Part shown: positions 15,568 to 24,656 of the stretch, in pieces
Position numbering within the stretch: the stretch's first letter is position 1
How the letters are laid out: every line of letters starts with the position of its first letter
Origin: Planctomycetota bacterium
GTDB lineage: Bacteria > Planctomycetota > GCA-002687715
Length of the DNA: 43,357 bases
Assembly: GCA_009691765.1 (NCBI GenBank)
Contig: SIAO01000019.1
Span: 1-43,357 of the forward strand
Direction: 5' to 3'
Made by a program: the position numbers and the translations under genes
The notes under the pieces: generated by a model
Databases searched by the model: none
What the model saw: only the letters and a program-made list of their open reading frames with translations
What the model was told of the DNA's origin: nothing

Positions 15568-17108
15568 GTTGCTTGTCGTGTCACCAACAATGCGGACACA
15601 TCACCGGAACCCTTGCGCTCGTGGACCAGTTTTATGATGTTCGCCACCAAGGCATCCGCTTTGTCAGCGGCGCGCGCTCCAGCGAGCACCGTGAGCAGCA
15701 CTTTGCGCTCGCCGTCAGTCGTTTGGTCGCGTGCAATGCCATCGAAGGCGCCTTCGCTGATGAGGACGAGTGCGTCGCCCGGCGCCAAGGCAAAGCGCCC
15801 TTCTTCGAGTGAGCGATCGAACACCGGCCCCGCATCGAAACCCATGGCAATGCCGCTGGTCTGACGCCGCGCTAATCCGCCCTCTGATGCGATCCAGTGC
15901 AAGGCGGGCACACGGTGTCCGGCTGAAGCGAATGTCACGCTGCCATCAGTGGGATCAATGAGCGCTAGCAGCGCGGCGACAAACATGCCGCGTTTCAAGT
16001 CTGGCGCGAGCTGCGTATTCAACAGGCGCAAGATTGCGGCGGGGGATTCCGTGTTGCGCGCTGCCATGCGGAATGCTGTGCGTGCCATCGAGAGCACGGT
16101 GGCTGCCGGTAGGCCGCGTTCTGAGGCGGTCATCAATAGCACGGCCACCTTTCCGGAGGGCAGCACCAGTTGATCGTAGAGATCGCTGCTGATGGCGCCG
16201 TGCGATTTGCTGCATGTGTCAAAGCTGAGCCCAGCAATCGCAGCGATCTTGGAAGGGCGCAGTCGCTCGTGCAAATCCTGCACTAACGCAGCTTCCTCTT
16301 CACGTGTACTAAGTTCGGCGCGCAAAGCGGCGGTTTGGGCGATGTTGCGCGTCATGCGATCGAAGCTGTCAGCCAAGACGCCGATCTCATCTTCGCTGCG
16401 CACGCGCGTGCGGTGTTCGTAGTGGCCCGCAGCCACTGTCTGCACATCTTGCAACAGTACCGCCAACGGGCGCATCACTCCGCGGGTGGCCAAGAACAGC
16501 ACTGCAAGCGTAGCGAGGAGGCCCACCACACAGCTGGCAAGGATGCTGCGAGCAGTGGACCCGAGGGCTGCTTCGATGCCGCGCTCCGAATACACCACGG
16601 TGGCACGACCGATGGGATTGCCGTTGCGATCGCGGATGGCATGACTAAAGAAACGCGCGGGCTCTACAGGTGTCGCTTTGCCGCGGCCGTAGCGTCCTCG
16701 TCGGATTTCCGTGAGCTTGTCGTCGTCCTGCGGAATCACTTCCTGATCTGAGTAGGCGAAGTGCTTGCCTCCGGAAGCTGAGGCCACCGTTTCGCTCGTG
16801 CCGCGCACAATCCAAACATCGAGAGCGCCGCTGGAACCGAGCATGCGTTCGACGGGTGCGTCTTTCCATCCGTCAAAGGGGACCGCTGCCGCGATGCGAG
16901 CTGCAAAAATTCCTTGGCGATTCAGCTCACGCTCCAGTCCGTCCGCGGCAGCGCTCCAGGCCACCCATCCCGCGAGACCGATCGCCGCGGCAGCCACGAG
17001 ACCAACACGCAAAGTGAGTCGCGATGCCAGCCCGAAGCGGACGCGGCGCGTTGAAGTCAGACTCGCTTCTCGCGTTGCGCTGGAAGATCCTGTGGTTGGG
17101 CGCGCCAT
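15564..17108 (-). CDS. Membrane SpoIIE/PP2C-type phosphatase, altered active site
   Basis: The 514-aa protein has a membrane helix (about 32-52), an extracytoplasmic sensor region (53-187), a second helix (188-208), a HAMP linker (208-260, with SEDEIGVLADSFDRM), a short coiled coil and a SpoIIE-like PP2C domain (285-512). Such proteins normally dephosphorylate anti-anti-sigma factors in partner-switching pathways. Metal-site residues are changed. SSDLYD (307-312) keeps the Asp of GGDxYD. The usual GDVSGHG is MTASERG (326-332), TDG is SEG (451-453) and DD is GD (502-503). FASAGH (393-398) is normal. Activity is therefore doubtful. ATG 17108 is one base after the pgpA stop. No anti-sigma partner lies nearby. 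Confidence 0.85.
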   Translation of the reverse strand: MARPTTGSSSATREASLTSTRRVRFGLASRLTLRVGLVAAAAIGLAGWVAWSAAADGLERELNRQGIFAARIAAAVPFDGWKDAPVERMLGSSGALDVWIVRGTSETVASASGGKHFAYSDQEVIPQDDDKLTEIRRGRYGRGKATPVEPARFFSHAIRDRNGNPIGRATVVYSERGIEAALGSTARSILASCVVGLLATLAVLFLATRGVMRPLAVLLQDVQTVAAGHYEHRTRVRSEDEIGVLADSFDRMTRNIAQTAALRAELSTREEEAALVQDLHERLRPSKIAAIAGLSFDTCSKSHGAISSDLYDQLVLPSGKVAVLLMTASERGLPAATVLSMARTAFRMAARNTESPAAILRLLNTQLAPDLKRGMFVAALLALIDPTDGSVTFASAGHRVPALHWIASEGGLARRQTSGIAMGFDAGPVFDRSLEEGRFALAPGDALVLISEGAFDGIARDQTTDGERKVLLTVLAGARAADKADALVANIIKLVHERKGSGDVSALLVTRQAT

Positions 17109-17109
17109 C

Positions 17110-17619
17110 TCAGTTGGAAGGGTACATGGATGCGCAGAGCATTGTGAGCAGCAGAGCATACAACCCTGCGCCAAGATCATCGGCCACGATGCCAAACCCG
17201 CCGCCGAGGCGTTCCAAGCGTCGCAAAGGTGGCGGCTTGGTGATGTCCCACACACGGAAAAGCGCGAAAGCTACGAGGGCGTAGAGCAGCGCCGGCTTTT
17301 CAGGCAGCGCAACAGCAAGCCACATGCCGGCGGCTTCATCGAGCACGAACCAGCCTGGGTCTCCGCCAGCGCCCTTGGAAGGGAATGCTCTGGCGATGAG
17401 CACGCAGCCGAGCGTCGCTGTCAGCGCGAGGAGTAACGGTGCCCAAGGCCACCATGCGGCAGGAATGGGGAGGATCATGAGAAGTGCGAGAGCACTGGCC
17501 ACAGTTCCCGGAGCTCGCGCAGCTAGGCCTGTGCCGAAAAATGTGGCGAACGTGCGAGCCGTGAATTTGGGGATCAGTGTCTTCCGATTACGCGCGCAAA
17601 CCACATCAGCACTCGGCAT
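17110..17619 (-). CDS. pgpA: Phosphatidylglycerophosphatase A
   Basis: PgpA removes phosphate from phosphatidylglycerol phosphate to give phosphatidylglycerol at the inner membrane. The 169-aa protein has the family blocks FGTGLAARAPGTVAS, DPGWFVLDEAAGMWLA (the metal-binding D and E), FRVWDITKPPPLRRLE and GGFGIVADDLGAGLYA, with membrane helices between them. Its start overlaps the end of pgsA by 14 bases, so the enzyme that makes its substrate is translated just before it. Confidence 0.93.
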   Translation of the reverse strand: MPSADVVCARNRKTLIPKFTARTFATFFGTGLAARAPGTVASALALLMILPIPAAWWPWAPLLLALTATLGCVLIARAFPSKGAGGDPGWFVLDEAAGMWLAVALPEKPALLYALVAFALFRVWDITKPPPLRRLERLGGGFGIVADDLGAGLYALLLTMLCASMYPSN

Positions 17620-18196
17620 CGCGCAGATGCGCGAGAGCTTTACGCATGTAAAACCAGCCGGAGTGGACGGTGCTCAGCAAGGCGAGCCACAGCAGGATGC
17701 GAGCGAACCACTCCCACCAGCTTGGGGCGGCAGCCGCCCACGCGTGTTGCACGAGGATGGCGCCGATGGCGCAGCATTGCAGCACAAACTTCACTTTGCC
17801 GGGCAGCTCCGCCGCAAAGGAGACATTGCGCGATTCGAGGTAGCTGCGAATGGATTGCACGAAGAACTCACGCCCGACAATGGTCACGACAATCCATGCG
17901 GGTGTACTCGCAGGGTCGAGCACTGCAAGAAACACAAAGGTGCCGCAGACGGAAACCTTGTCTACGAAGGGATCCATGATGCGTCCGAAGGGCGTCACCA
18001 AGTGCAAGCGGCGCGCTAAATAGCCGTCCAGCCAATCTGTGGCGCTGGAAAGCACGAAGAGTCCCACACAGATCCAGCCGGTGGTCCCTTCGATCTCGAC
18101 GCGGTCGCGTCCAGCGAGAGCCAGCAACACAAAGGTGGCTGCGCTCAGAGCGAGGCGCGAGAGTGTGATTTGGTTGGGGAGATTGAGGATCTTCAA
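17606..18196 (-). CDS. pgsA: CDP-diacylglycerol-glycerol-3-phosphate 3-phosphatidyltransferase
   Basis: PgsA joins CDP-diacylglycerol and glycerol 3-phosphate to form phosphatidylglycerol phosphate. The 196-aa integral membrane protein begins NLPNQITLSRL. It holds the CDP-alcohol phosphotransferase signature DG-x2-AR-x8-G-x3-D-x3-D: DGYLAR, then G in TPFGRIMD and the last Asp in PFVDK. The product passes to PgpA, encoded directly downstream with a 14-base overlap. RimO is encoded six bases upstream. Confidence 0.93.
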   Translation of the reverse strand: MKILNLPNQITLSRLALSAATFVLLALAGRDRVEIEGTTGWICVGLFVLSSATDWLDGYLARRLHLVTPFGRIMDPFVDKVSVCGTFVFLAVLDPASTPAWIVVTIVGREFFVQSIRSYLESRNVSFAAELPGKVKFVLQCCAIGAILVQHAWAAAAPSWWEWFARILLWLALLSTVHSGWFYMRKALAHLRDAEC

Positions 18197-18202
18197 AGCG
18201 GT

Positions 18203-19531
18203 TCAGATCTCGAGGGCGCGGCGAGGTGCGGTGCCCGTTAGATCGTAGCCGTCAGCGGCAAGGATGTTCACAGTCACGATTTCGCCTGCCCGCAAAGTCG
18301 TGTCCGCGATGCGTACGCAGGCATCCACTTCTGGAGCATCGCTGCGCGTGCGGCCCACGGCTGGAGCCCCGTCACGCGATGGGGTGTCGAGCAGCACTTC
18401 GAGATCGCGCCCAACCTGGCGCCGCGCCTCTTCGAAGGCAATGTCTTGTTGGAGCAGCATCAGCCGCTCAAGGCGTTCTTTTTTCACAGCCTCTGGCAAA
18501 TGACCTTCCAACGCATCGGCCCTGCTGCCATGTTCACGGCTGTACGGGAAAGCACCGAGGCGCTCGAAACGGGCATCGCGGAGGAACTGCAACAGATCTT
18601 CAAAATCAGCGTCGCTCTCGCCAGGAAAACCGGTGATGACGGTGGTGCGCAGGGCGATGCCGCGGCCGCGCAGGAGTTGCACCATGGTTTCCAGATCACG
18701 GCGGCCATAGCCGCGGCGCATGAGTTTGAGCACTCGGTCGTTGGAGTGTTGGATGGGGACATCGAGATAGGGCAAGACCGAACCGCCCGCTGCGAGCACT
18801 TCGGCCAGTGCTGGACGCACTTCGGTGGGGTACGCGTACATCAGCCGAATCCACGCGAGGCCTTCCACACTGCGCAGGCGCTCGATCAGCTTGACGAGAC
18901 GGTTCTCGCCGTAGATGTCGGTGCCATAGACAGTGCTGTCTTGAGCCACGAGCACCAGTTCACGCACGCCACGGGCGGCGAGCACGCGCGCGCGTTGCAC
19001 CAAATCCTCGATCGGGAGCGAACGCATGGCTCCGCGGATATCGGGGATCACGCAGAATGAGCAGGTGTGGTTGCAGCCTTCGCTGATCTTCAAGTAGGCG
19101 TAGTGCGCTGGCGTCAGGGCCACATCAGCGCGCAGGCGTTCCACCGTGAAACCAACCGGGGGCGCATCGCCGCAAACGTCGGCTGCGACATCGGCGATCT
19201 TGCCGTAATCGGAGAAGGGCACGTAACGATCAACGCCGGGAGCTTCGCGCTCCAAGAGTTCGCGGTAGTTGCCCACCATGCAACCTGCCACGAGCACGCT
19301 GCGCGCGCTGCGTTGTTTGAGGCGCACGGCATCGCGAATGACGCCAAGAGATTCCGCTCGCGAGGCCTCAAGAAATCCGCAAGTGTTTACGACCACGACA
19401 TCGGCTTGCGCGGGGTCGGTGAGCACACGAAAGCCGCGCGAGACCAGCGTCGATACGAGCTGCTCGGAATCAACAAGATTCTTGGGGCAGCCGAGCGAAA
19501 TGAAAGCGACGGTGTGTTTTGCTGCGCTCAA
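18203..19531 (-). CDS. rimO: Ribosomal protein S12 methylthiotransferase RimO
   Basis: Radical SAM enzyme that methylthiolates a conserved Asp of ribosomal protein S12. The 442-aa protein has the N-terminal UPF0004 domain with cluster cysteines in SLGCPKNLVDSE, VVNTCGF and VAGCMVGN. The radical SAM motif is CNHTCSFC in KISEGCNHTCSFCVIP, followed by a C-terminal TRAM domain. SLGCPKNLVDSE marks RimO rather than the tRNA enzyme MiaB. The ATG overlaps the stop of the FtsK-like gene by four bases (ATGA at 19528-19531). Confidence 0.95.
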   Translation of the reverse strand: MSAAKHTVAFISLGCPKNLVDSEQLVSTLVSRGFRVLTDPAQADVVVVNTCGFLEASRAESLGVIRDAVRLKQRSARSVLVAGCMVGNYRELLEREAPGVDRYVPFSDYGKIADVAADVCGDAPPVGFTVERLRADVALTPAHYAYLKISEGCNHTCSFCVIPDIRGAMRSLPIEDLVQRARVLAARGVRELVLVAQDSTVYGTDIYGENRLVKLIERLRSVEGLAWIRLMYAYPTEVRPALAEVLAAGGSVLPYLDVPIQHSNDRVLKLMRRGYGRRDLETMVQLLRGRGIALRTTVITGFPGESDADFEDLLQFLRDARFERLGAFPYSREHGSRADALEGHLPEAVKKERLERLMLLQQDIAFEEARRQVGRDLEVLLDTPSRDGAPAVGRTRSDAPEVDACVRIADTTLRAGEIVTVNILAADGYDLTGTAPRRALEI

Positions 19532-21666
19532 AAGCCGTTATCCGCGCCCAGGGAGAGCTCCCCCCGCCGCAAAACTTCACGGCGGCCGCTGGCATCAGGC
19601 ACTCCGACGAAGCCCCCGCGGACGAGGTGTTCGACGATGCGGCTGGCCACCGACCAAGAGATCTCCAATTTCCGTTGCAGCATCAATTCCGAGCAGCGTT
19701 GCTCGGCAACGACTAACTGCTCAGCGCTGCGCAGGAGCTCCGCTTCGGGTACTTGGGAAGCTGTGAAGAGGAACGCCTGGTCCGCATCGTCGCGTTTCTC
19801 AGCGCGCGCTGAGCGGCGACCACGGCCGGAGCCTTCTTCCCAGCTTTCCAAAGTGGTTCCTTGGCGGGCCTTGCGGGCGCTCTTCGGCTTAGCTGCGGGT
19901 TCGGAGGCTACCGCGGGAACGTTCGCGACCAAAGCGGCAGGTGCGAGGTGCGCCGGTAGCTCGGTGGGAGTAACGGGTTCATCTGGCCCCCCGCGCAGCA
20001 AGGTGAACTGCGGGCGTGCCGGGCTCGGATCGTCCTTGAGAGGGGCTTCGAGGTGGTACGTAGGCGGCGGAGTCTCTATCTCGGCTGTCGCAGGTGTTTC
20101 CGAGCTTGCGGCAAACAGCGGCGCTTCTTCGGCCGCGAGCGTTTCCATGGCGCAATCGGCGAGAGTGGTTTCCTCTGCTCGCTCGGCATCCAAGGTGTGC
20201 GCGATGTCTTCCGCGCACTCAGGGTCTTCGAAGAAATCAGCGCTGAGTTCTTCAGCGTCTTGAACGAGTTCTTCGTTCTGCACGCCGACGCTCATGGGCT
20301 TGGGCATCCAGGATTCGTCATCCAGTTCCGCGACATCTGCTTCCACGGCGACCGCGGTTTCCTCCACTACGGCATCAGGAGTTTCACAATGAGCTGGCCA
20401 GATGACATCCGCAGCATCATCCTTCGAGGCCGAGAGCGCGAGCAACGCTGGGTGCAGCAGCAGGCTCTCGTCGCTTTGCGTGGGCATAGCAACCGGAGCC
20501 GTTGCAGGCGTTGGTGCTGGCTCAGTGGGAATCACAGTGGCATGGACCGGAGTTACTTCGGCGGCAGCGAGGCTGAACTCGTCTTCGGCGAACAGCAATG
20601 CTCGGGCCGCTACTGCGACCGTCGCTTGTGGTGCAGTTTCTACTTCTGCTTCCAGATCTGTTTCGATGGTGTAGTCGCCAGTGCGGTCCTCGGCAAGCAA
20701 GTCCTCGTCTTCGAGCTCTTCCACGATGCCCGCTTGTTCTTTCGCGAGCAGAGTGGCTTCGCCCAATTCCAATTCCTCTTCTACAAAGCCGAGGCTGGCT
20801 TCGCCATCCAGAGGCTTCAGGTCGCTGATGTCATCGAGATCCACCACATCGTTTGTGGCCTCGAGAAGATTTCCGCTGACTGCGGCTGGAATGCTGGTCT
20901 CGAGGACCAGTGCGATAGGTGCTTCTGCGTTCTCGGTTGTTGTGGCCACGAGCCAAGGCGGTACGACGTGGGCCTTGGGTTCCGTGGCGACGATTTCGTC
21001 TTCGAGCGGTGCGTTTGCTGCGGCTTCTGCTGCCCGAATCATGTCTTCGGTGTCACCGAGCGTGTCGAAGAGTGTGGACTGACGCGTCAAGGGCTGAACT
21101 TCATCGAGCGCGTCTTCGGTCTCGTCAAGGTACGCGGTGGCCTGCATGGGTTGTGTGAACGCACTCATGGGCGAACTTCCGCCGATGCCAGCGAGCGCCA
21201 TGTGTGCTGTTTGCGGCGCCGCCATCGCGCCGAAGGCGATGCGCCATGCGATGAATGCGCTGATGACGAGCAACAGCACTGAGAGACCGGCGGCCAGTGT
21301 GTCGGGAAGCAAGGAGACTACTGAACCGAGGTTGGCGCCAGCGACACCGCCCCAGCTCAAGCGCAGGCTTGGTGGTTGCAAAACGCCGAAGAGCAGCGCG
21401 GTTGGCAAGCCGACCAAACCCAGCGCGAGAATCTTGCGGAAGGGGAACGCAATGTCACCGCGCATGAACCACACCCCGGCCACGACGCACATGCCTGCAA
21501 GCACTGCGATGGTGGCGAAGGGCCCGAGCAGCGAAGCGAGCAACGGCCTCACAGGCTGTTGTGATTCCTGCACGACGCGCACGATCGCGGCCACAGAAAC
21601 AAAGAGCAGCGCCACGGGCAACACTCTGGTTGCCAAAACATTCATCGCATTCTCGGGTTTGCGCAT
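19528..21666 (-). CDS. FtsK-like membrane protein without ATPase motor
   Basis: The 712-aa protein starts at ATG 21666, which has GAGAGAGG five bases upstream; ATG 21711 is open but has no such site. Four membrane helices (about residues 10-30, 40-65, 75-95, 118-145) resemble the FtsK 4TM anchor. A long acidic Ala/Glu/Val-rich region (about 180-560) and a basic Lys/Arg-rich stretch (about 590-630) follow. The last 60 residues (about 644-703) resemble the FtsK gamma winged helix: LMLQRKLEISWSVASRIVEH, GFVGVPDASGRREVL. That domain reads KOPS-type DNA sequences and contacts XerD in FtsK. No Walker A or B motor domain is present. It lies just downstream of full ftsK, so partial duplication or an accessory DNA tether is likely. 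Confidence 0.75.
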   Translation of the reverse strand: MRKPENAMNVLATRVLPVALLFVSVAAIVRVVQESQQPVRPLLASLLGPFATIAVLAGMCVVAGVWFMRGDIAFPFRKILALGLVGLPTALLFGVLQPPSLRLSWGGVAGANLGSVVSLLPDTLAAGLSVLLLVISAFIAWRIAFGAMAAPQTAHMALAGIGGSSPMSAFTQPMQATAYLDETEDALDEVQPLTRQSTLFDTLGDTEDMIRAAEAAANAPLEDEIVATEPKAHVVPPWLVATTTENAEAPIALVLETSIPAAVSGNLLEATNDVVDLDDISDLKPLDGEASLGFVEEELELGEATLLAKEQAGIVEELEDEDLLAEDRTGDYTIETDLEAEVETAPQATVAVAARALLFAEDEFSLAAAEVTPVHATVIPTEPAPTPATAPVAMPTQSDESLLLHPALLALSASKDDAADVIWPAHCETPDAVVEETAVAVEADVAELDDESWMPKPMSVGVQNEELVQDAEELSADFFEDPECAEDIAHTLDAERAEETTLADCAMETLAAEEAPLFAASSETPATAEIETPPPTYHLEAPLKDDPSPARPQFTLLRGGPDEPVTPTELPAHLAPAALVANVPAVASEPAAKPKSARKARQGTTLESWEEGSGRGRRSARAEKRDDADQAFLFTASQVPEAELLRSAEQLVVAEQRCSELMLQRKLEISWSVASRIVEHLVRGGFVGVPDASGRREVLRRGELSLGADNGF

Positions 21667-21679
21667 CGCAACCTCTCTC

Positions 21680-21693
21680 GACCGTGAACGGTC
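21680..21693. repeat. Short palindrome between ftsK and FtsK-like gene
   Basis: GACCGT and ACGGTC are separated by two bases in the 41-base gap after the ftsK stop. It is too short for a terminator and has no T-run. It could be a protein site or an mRNA hairpin just upstream of the next ribosome binding site, or chance. Confidence 0.35.
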
Positions 21694-21707
21694 ATCGAAC
21701 CTCAAAA

Positions 21708-24113
21708 TCATTTGGAAGCACTGCGCGAGGATCCCCCGGCAGCGCTGCGAATCTCGTCGTACTTCTCCGGTAGCAGCAGGATCTCGCGAGGCTTGGCACC
21801 GCGCGCTGGTCCTACGTAGCCGGCTTGTTCCATGAGTTCCACCATGCGTCGCGCGCGGGCGTAGCCCATGCTGCAGCGCGTCTGAATCATGGACGCGCTC
21901 GCTTGACCGCTGCTCATCACAGCGTCGAGGGCATCCATGAAGCCCTCGTCGGCGTGTGCATCGGAGAGACCTGGCGCCACTGCCGCCACTTGCTCCACCG
22001 CGGAGGTGTAGTTGGGCGAGGCGTACTTGCGCAGGTACTCAACGACGTGTTCGACTTCTTCATCGCTGACGAACGGCGTCTGGAAACGACGGATGCCTTC
22101 AGCGGTGGCCGAACCAAAGAGCATGTCGCCGCGGTCGAGCAGTGTTTCCGCACCGATGCTGTCGAGGATGGTGCGGCTGTCGATGCCGGTTTTGGTTTGA
22201 AAGGCGACGCGAGCAGGCAGATTGCTGCGGATGAGTCCAGTGACGACATCAACACTTGGGCGTTGCGTCGCTACCACGAGGTGCATACCGACAGCGCGGG
22301 CTTTCTGCGCGATGCGGCAGATAGCGCTTTCCACTTCCTTACCCGTGGCTTGCATGAGGTCGGCAAGTTCGTCAACGATGATGACGAGGTAGGGCATCTT
22401 CTCTGGAATGCGCGCCAACTCATCGGGGGAATAGCGTGCGCTGAGCAAGTCTTGACGCGCCTTCTTCGTGAGATCGTTGTAGCCTTCGATCTTGCGCACT
22501 TTGCAGGCTTCGAGCATTTCGTAGCGCTGTTCCATCTGCACCACCAGCCATTCGAGCACCTTGGTGGCCTTCTTCGGATCGGTCGCGACAGGAACGAAAA
22601 GATGGGGGATGTCGTGATACGGAGCGAGCTCGACCTTCTTGGGGTCCACCATCACGAGGCGCACTTCTTCGGGATAGCGCGTGAGCAAGATGGAGAGCAC
22701 GAGGTTGTTGATGAACACCGACTTACCAGCACCCGTGCGTCCGCCAATGAGCATGTGCGGCATCGTGGTGATGTCTTCGACATGCGGATTGCCGCTGGCG
22801 TCTTTGCCGAGATAAATGGGAATGCGCGGTTTGCGTTTGGTGTGATCGATCGCTTCGATCACTTCGCGTAGGCACACCATGGCGCGGTTCTTGTTGGGGA
22901 TTTCAATGCCCAGCACTTTGCGATCTTGCACCGGCGCGATGCGCACTTTGAGCACACCGAGATTCATGGCCACATCGTCGGAAACGCCGACGACTTGGGC
23001 GATTCTCGTGCCGGGCTTCACCTTCACATCAAAGCGTGTGACAACGGGGCCGCGCACGATTTCGGTGACTTGCGCTTCGATGCGGAAGTTGAGCAGCGCT
23101 TGTTCCAGCGCGGACGCTTTCTCGCGCAGTTCTTCGTCGCTCTCGTTGCTGCCACCAGTCTTGTGAGCAGTGAGCAGCGTCACCGGTGGCAAGGCGTACG
23201 GTTCTTTGCCGGTGCGGCCAGACGCCAGTCGGATGAATTCGATGGCATCGGCGCGCCGCGCAGGCGCAGTCGCAGTGTTGTTGCGCACGGGAACGGGCCC
23301 GCTTCTTGGTTGCAGAGGTTCGTCGTCAACGACGGCGTCAGCATCAAGCACTGCAGGCGCTGGCTTTATCGGCTCGGCTTCGGGAGCGCTGTTGACTGCG
23401 GCGCGCTTGCGGCCCTTGCGCACGGGTTCAGCCTCGTCGGATTCGAGCTCGTCAGTTTCGGCGTCTGCTTCCGCAACACTCGTGCCGCCCGCGGTGGCGA
23501 GTGCTGCTTGCGGACTGCTGCGGCGGAAGCGCGCGAACAGTGCTGTGAACGGTGCAGCGCAGCGCTCGAAAAACAGCGCCACAGGGCCTTGCGCGGGCTT
23601 CTTGGAGCGCTTGCTCGGCTTGGCATTCAAGAGCGCTAATGCGCCATCAGCCGCAAGCAGCACGCTGCCAGCAAGCGCGCAGGTGAGGAACACGAAACTC
23701 CAGCCGCGGCCCATCACGCTTGCGAGAAAGGCGAAGCCCGTGTCTCCGAGTACGCCACCAAGTGGGACGTTGCCACCAGGGAAGGCATGGTGCTGCAATA
23801 ACCCTTGCCACAGCGCACCGAAAGAGAACATAGCCAAGAAGAGCCCGAGCAGGCGCAGCGGTTTTTGCGCCGACACGCCCGTTTTCAAAAGCTCCAAACC
23901 ACTGAGCATGGCGTGAAAGCACAGCAGATAGGCGCCGACGCCGAAGCCTTCGACGAACACGAAACTCAAGAGGCGCCCGGGAACTCCGCCCAAGTTGCTG
24001 ATGCGCGCTACAGCGGTCACGCCTTCGAGCGGATCGTAGGAAGCGAACGCGAGTCCGAGGTAGACCGCGAGCCCGAAACAGAGCCACGCGACTCCTCGCA
24101 ACAAGATCCCCAT
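21708..24113 (-). CDS. ftsK: DNA translocase FtsK
   Basis: Hexameric ATP-driven DNA pump at the division septum that moves the terminus region and activates XerCD dimer resolution. ATG 24113 follows GGGGAGG by four bases and gives 801 aa; an upstream TTG at 24149 lacks such support. The N-terminal four-helix anchor (about 1-165) starts LLRGVAWLCFGLAVYLGLAF. A variable linker runs to about 300. The motor has the beta/alpha domain (IVRGPVVTRFDV), Walker A GGRTGAGKSVFINN, Walker B YLVIIVDELADLM and VATQRPSVDVVTG. The C-terminal gamma domain ends RRMVELMEQAGYVG and PREIL. The motorless paralogue is next downstream. Confidence 0.97.
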   Translation of the reverse strand: MGILLRGVAWLCFGLAVYLGLAFASYDPLEGVTAVARISNLGGVPGRLLSFVFVEGFGVGAYLLCFHAMLSGLELLKTGVSAQKPLRLLGLFLAMFSFGALWQGLLQHHAFPGGNVPLGGVLGDTGFAFLASVMGRGWSFVFLTCALAGSVLLAADGALALLNAKPSKRSKKPAQGPVALFFERCAAPFTALFARFRRSSPQAALATAGGTSVAEADAETDELESDEAEPVRKGRKRAAVNSAPEAEPIKPAPAVLDADAVVDDEPLQPRSGPVPVRNNTATAPARRADAIEFIRLASGRTGKEPYALPPVTLLTAHKTGGSNESDEELREKASALEQALLNFRIEAQVTEIVRGPVVTRFDVKVKPGTRIAQVVGVSDDVAMNLGVLKVRIAPVQDRKVLGIEIPNKNRAMVCLREVIEAIDHTKRKPRIPIYLGKDASGNPHVEDITTMPHMLIGGRTGAGKSVFINNLVLSILLTRYPEEVRLVMVDPKKVELAPYHDIPHLFVPVATDPKKATKVLEWLVVQMEQRYEMLEACKVRKIEGYNDLTKKARQDLLSARYSPDELARIPEKMPYLVIIVDELADLMQATGKEVESAICRIAQKARAVGMHLVVATQRPSVDVVTGLIRSNLPARVAFQTKTGIDSRTILDSIGAETLLDRGDMLFGSATAEGIRRFQTPFVSDEEVEHVVEYLRKYASPNYTSAVEQVAAVAPGLSDAHADEGFMDALDAVMSSGQASASMIQTRCSMGYARARRMVELMEQAGYVGPARGAKPREILLLPEKYDEIRSAAGGSSRSASK

Positions 24114-24164
24114 CGTTCCTCCCCAGGAACTGCGGCTCGCCGACCGCAACCAATGTGTGCCCGC

Positions 24165-24656
24165 TTAACTGCCTGCCGCTTCCATCCTCACGCCTGTGTG
24201 TCCGAAACCTTGCGCGCCACGGGCTGTAGGCGGCAGGGATTCCACTTCTTCGAAGTTGGCACGTGCCACCGGACAGAAAACCAATTGAGCAATGCGATCA
24301 CCACGACGAATGGTGTAGGGCTTCATGGTGACGCAAGTCACCAAAACATTGAGTTCACCGCGATAATCGCTGTCGATGGTGCCTGGTGCGTTCACCAGTG
24401 TGAGCCCAGCGCGCAGAGCGAGTCCGCTGCGCGGTCGCACTTGCCCTTCGTAGTGCGCGGGGATGGCGATCATGAGCCCCGTCGGAATCATCTTCACTTC
24501 GCCCATGCGCACGACGACAGGTTCCGTCACTGCTGCATGGAGATCTGCGCCGGCGCTTCCTGCCGTGGCATACACGGGCAAAGGCATGTCTTCGGCGCCC
24601 GCAACGCGGTTGATGAGCACCTCAACGCAACCTCTACGCACATCCTGCTGCATCAC
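24165..24656 (-). CDS. dut: Deoxyuridine 5'-triphosphate nucleotidohydrolase
   Basis: Trimeric dUTPase that splits dUTP to dUMP and pyrophosphate, keeping uracil out of DNA and feeding dTMP synthesis. All five family motifs are visible in 163 aa: AGSAGADLHAA, PRSGLALRAG, GTIDSDYRGELNV (catalytic Asp), RGDRIAQLVF and the C-terminal RGAQGFGHTG. The ATG overlaps the stop of coaB by four bases, so it is coupled to CoA genes as in several other bacteria. Confidence 0.96.
   Translation of the reverse strand: MMQQDVRRGCVEVLINRVAGAEDMPLPVYATAGSAGADLHAAVTEPVVVRMGEVKMIPTGLMIAIPAHYEGQVRPRSGLALRAGLTLVNAPGTIDSDYRGELNVLVTCVTMKPYTIRRGDRIAQLVFCPVARANFEEVESLPPTARGAQGFGHTGVRMEAAGS

Noticed and set aside
20053..21282. 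409-codon open frame on the plus strand
   Set aside because: Antisense to the acidic linker of the FtsK-like gene; Cys/Phe/Arg-rich composition is the expected shadow of Glu/Ala codons.
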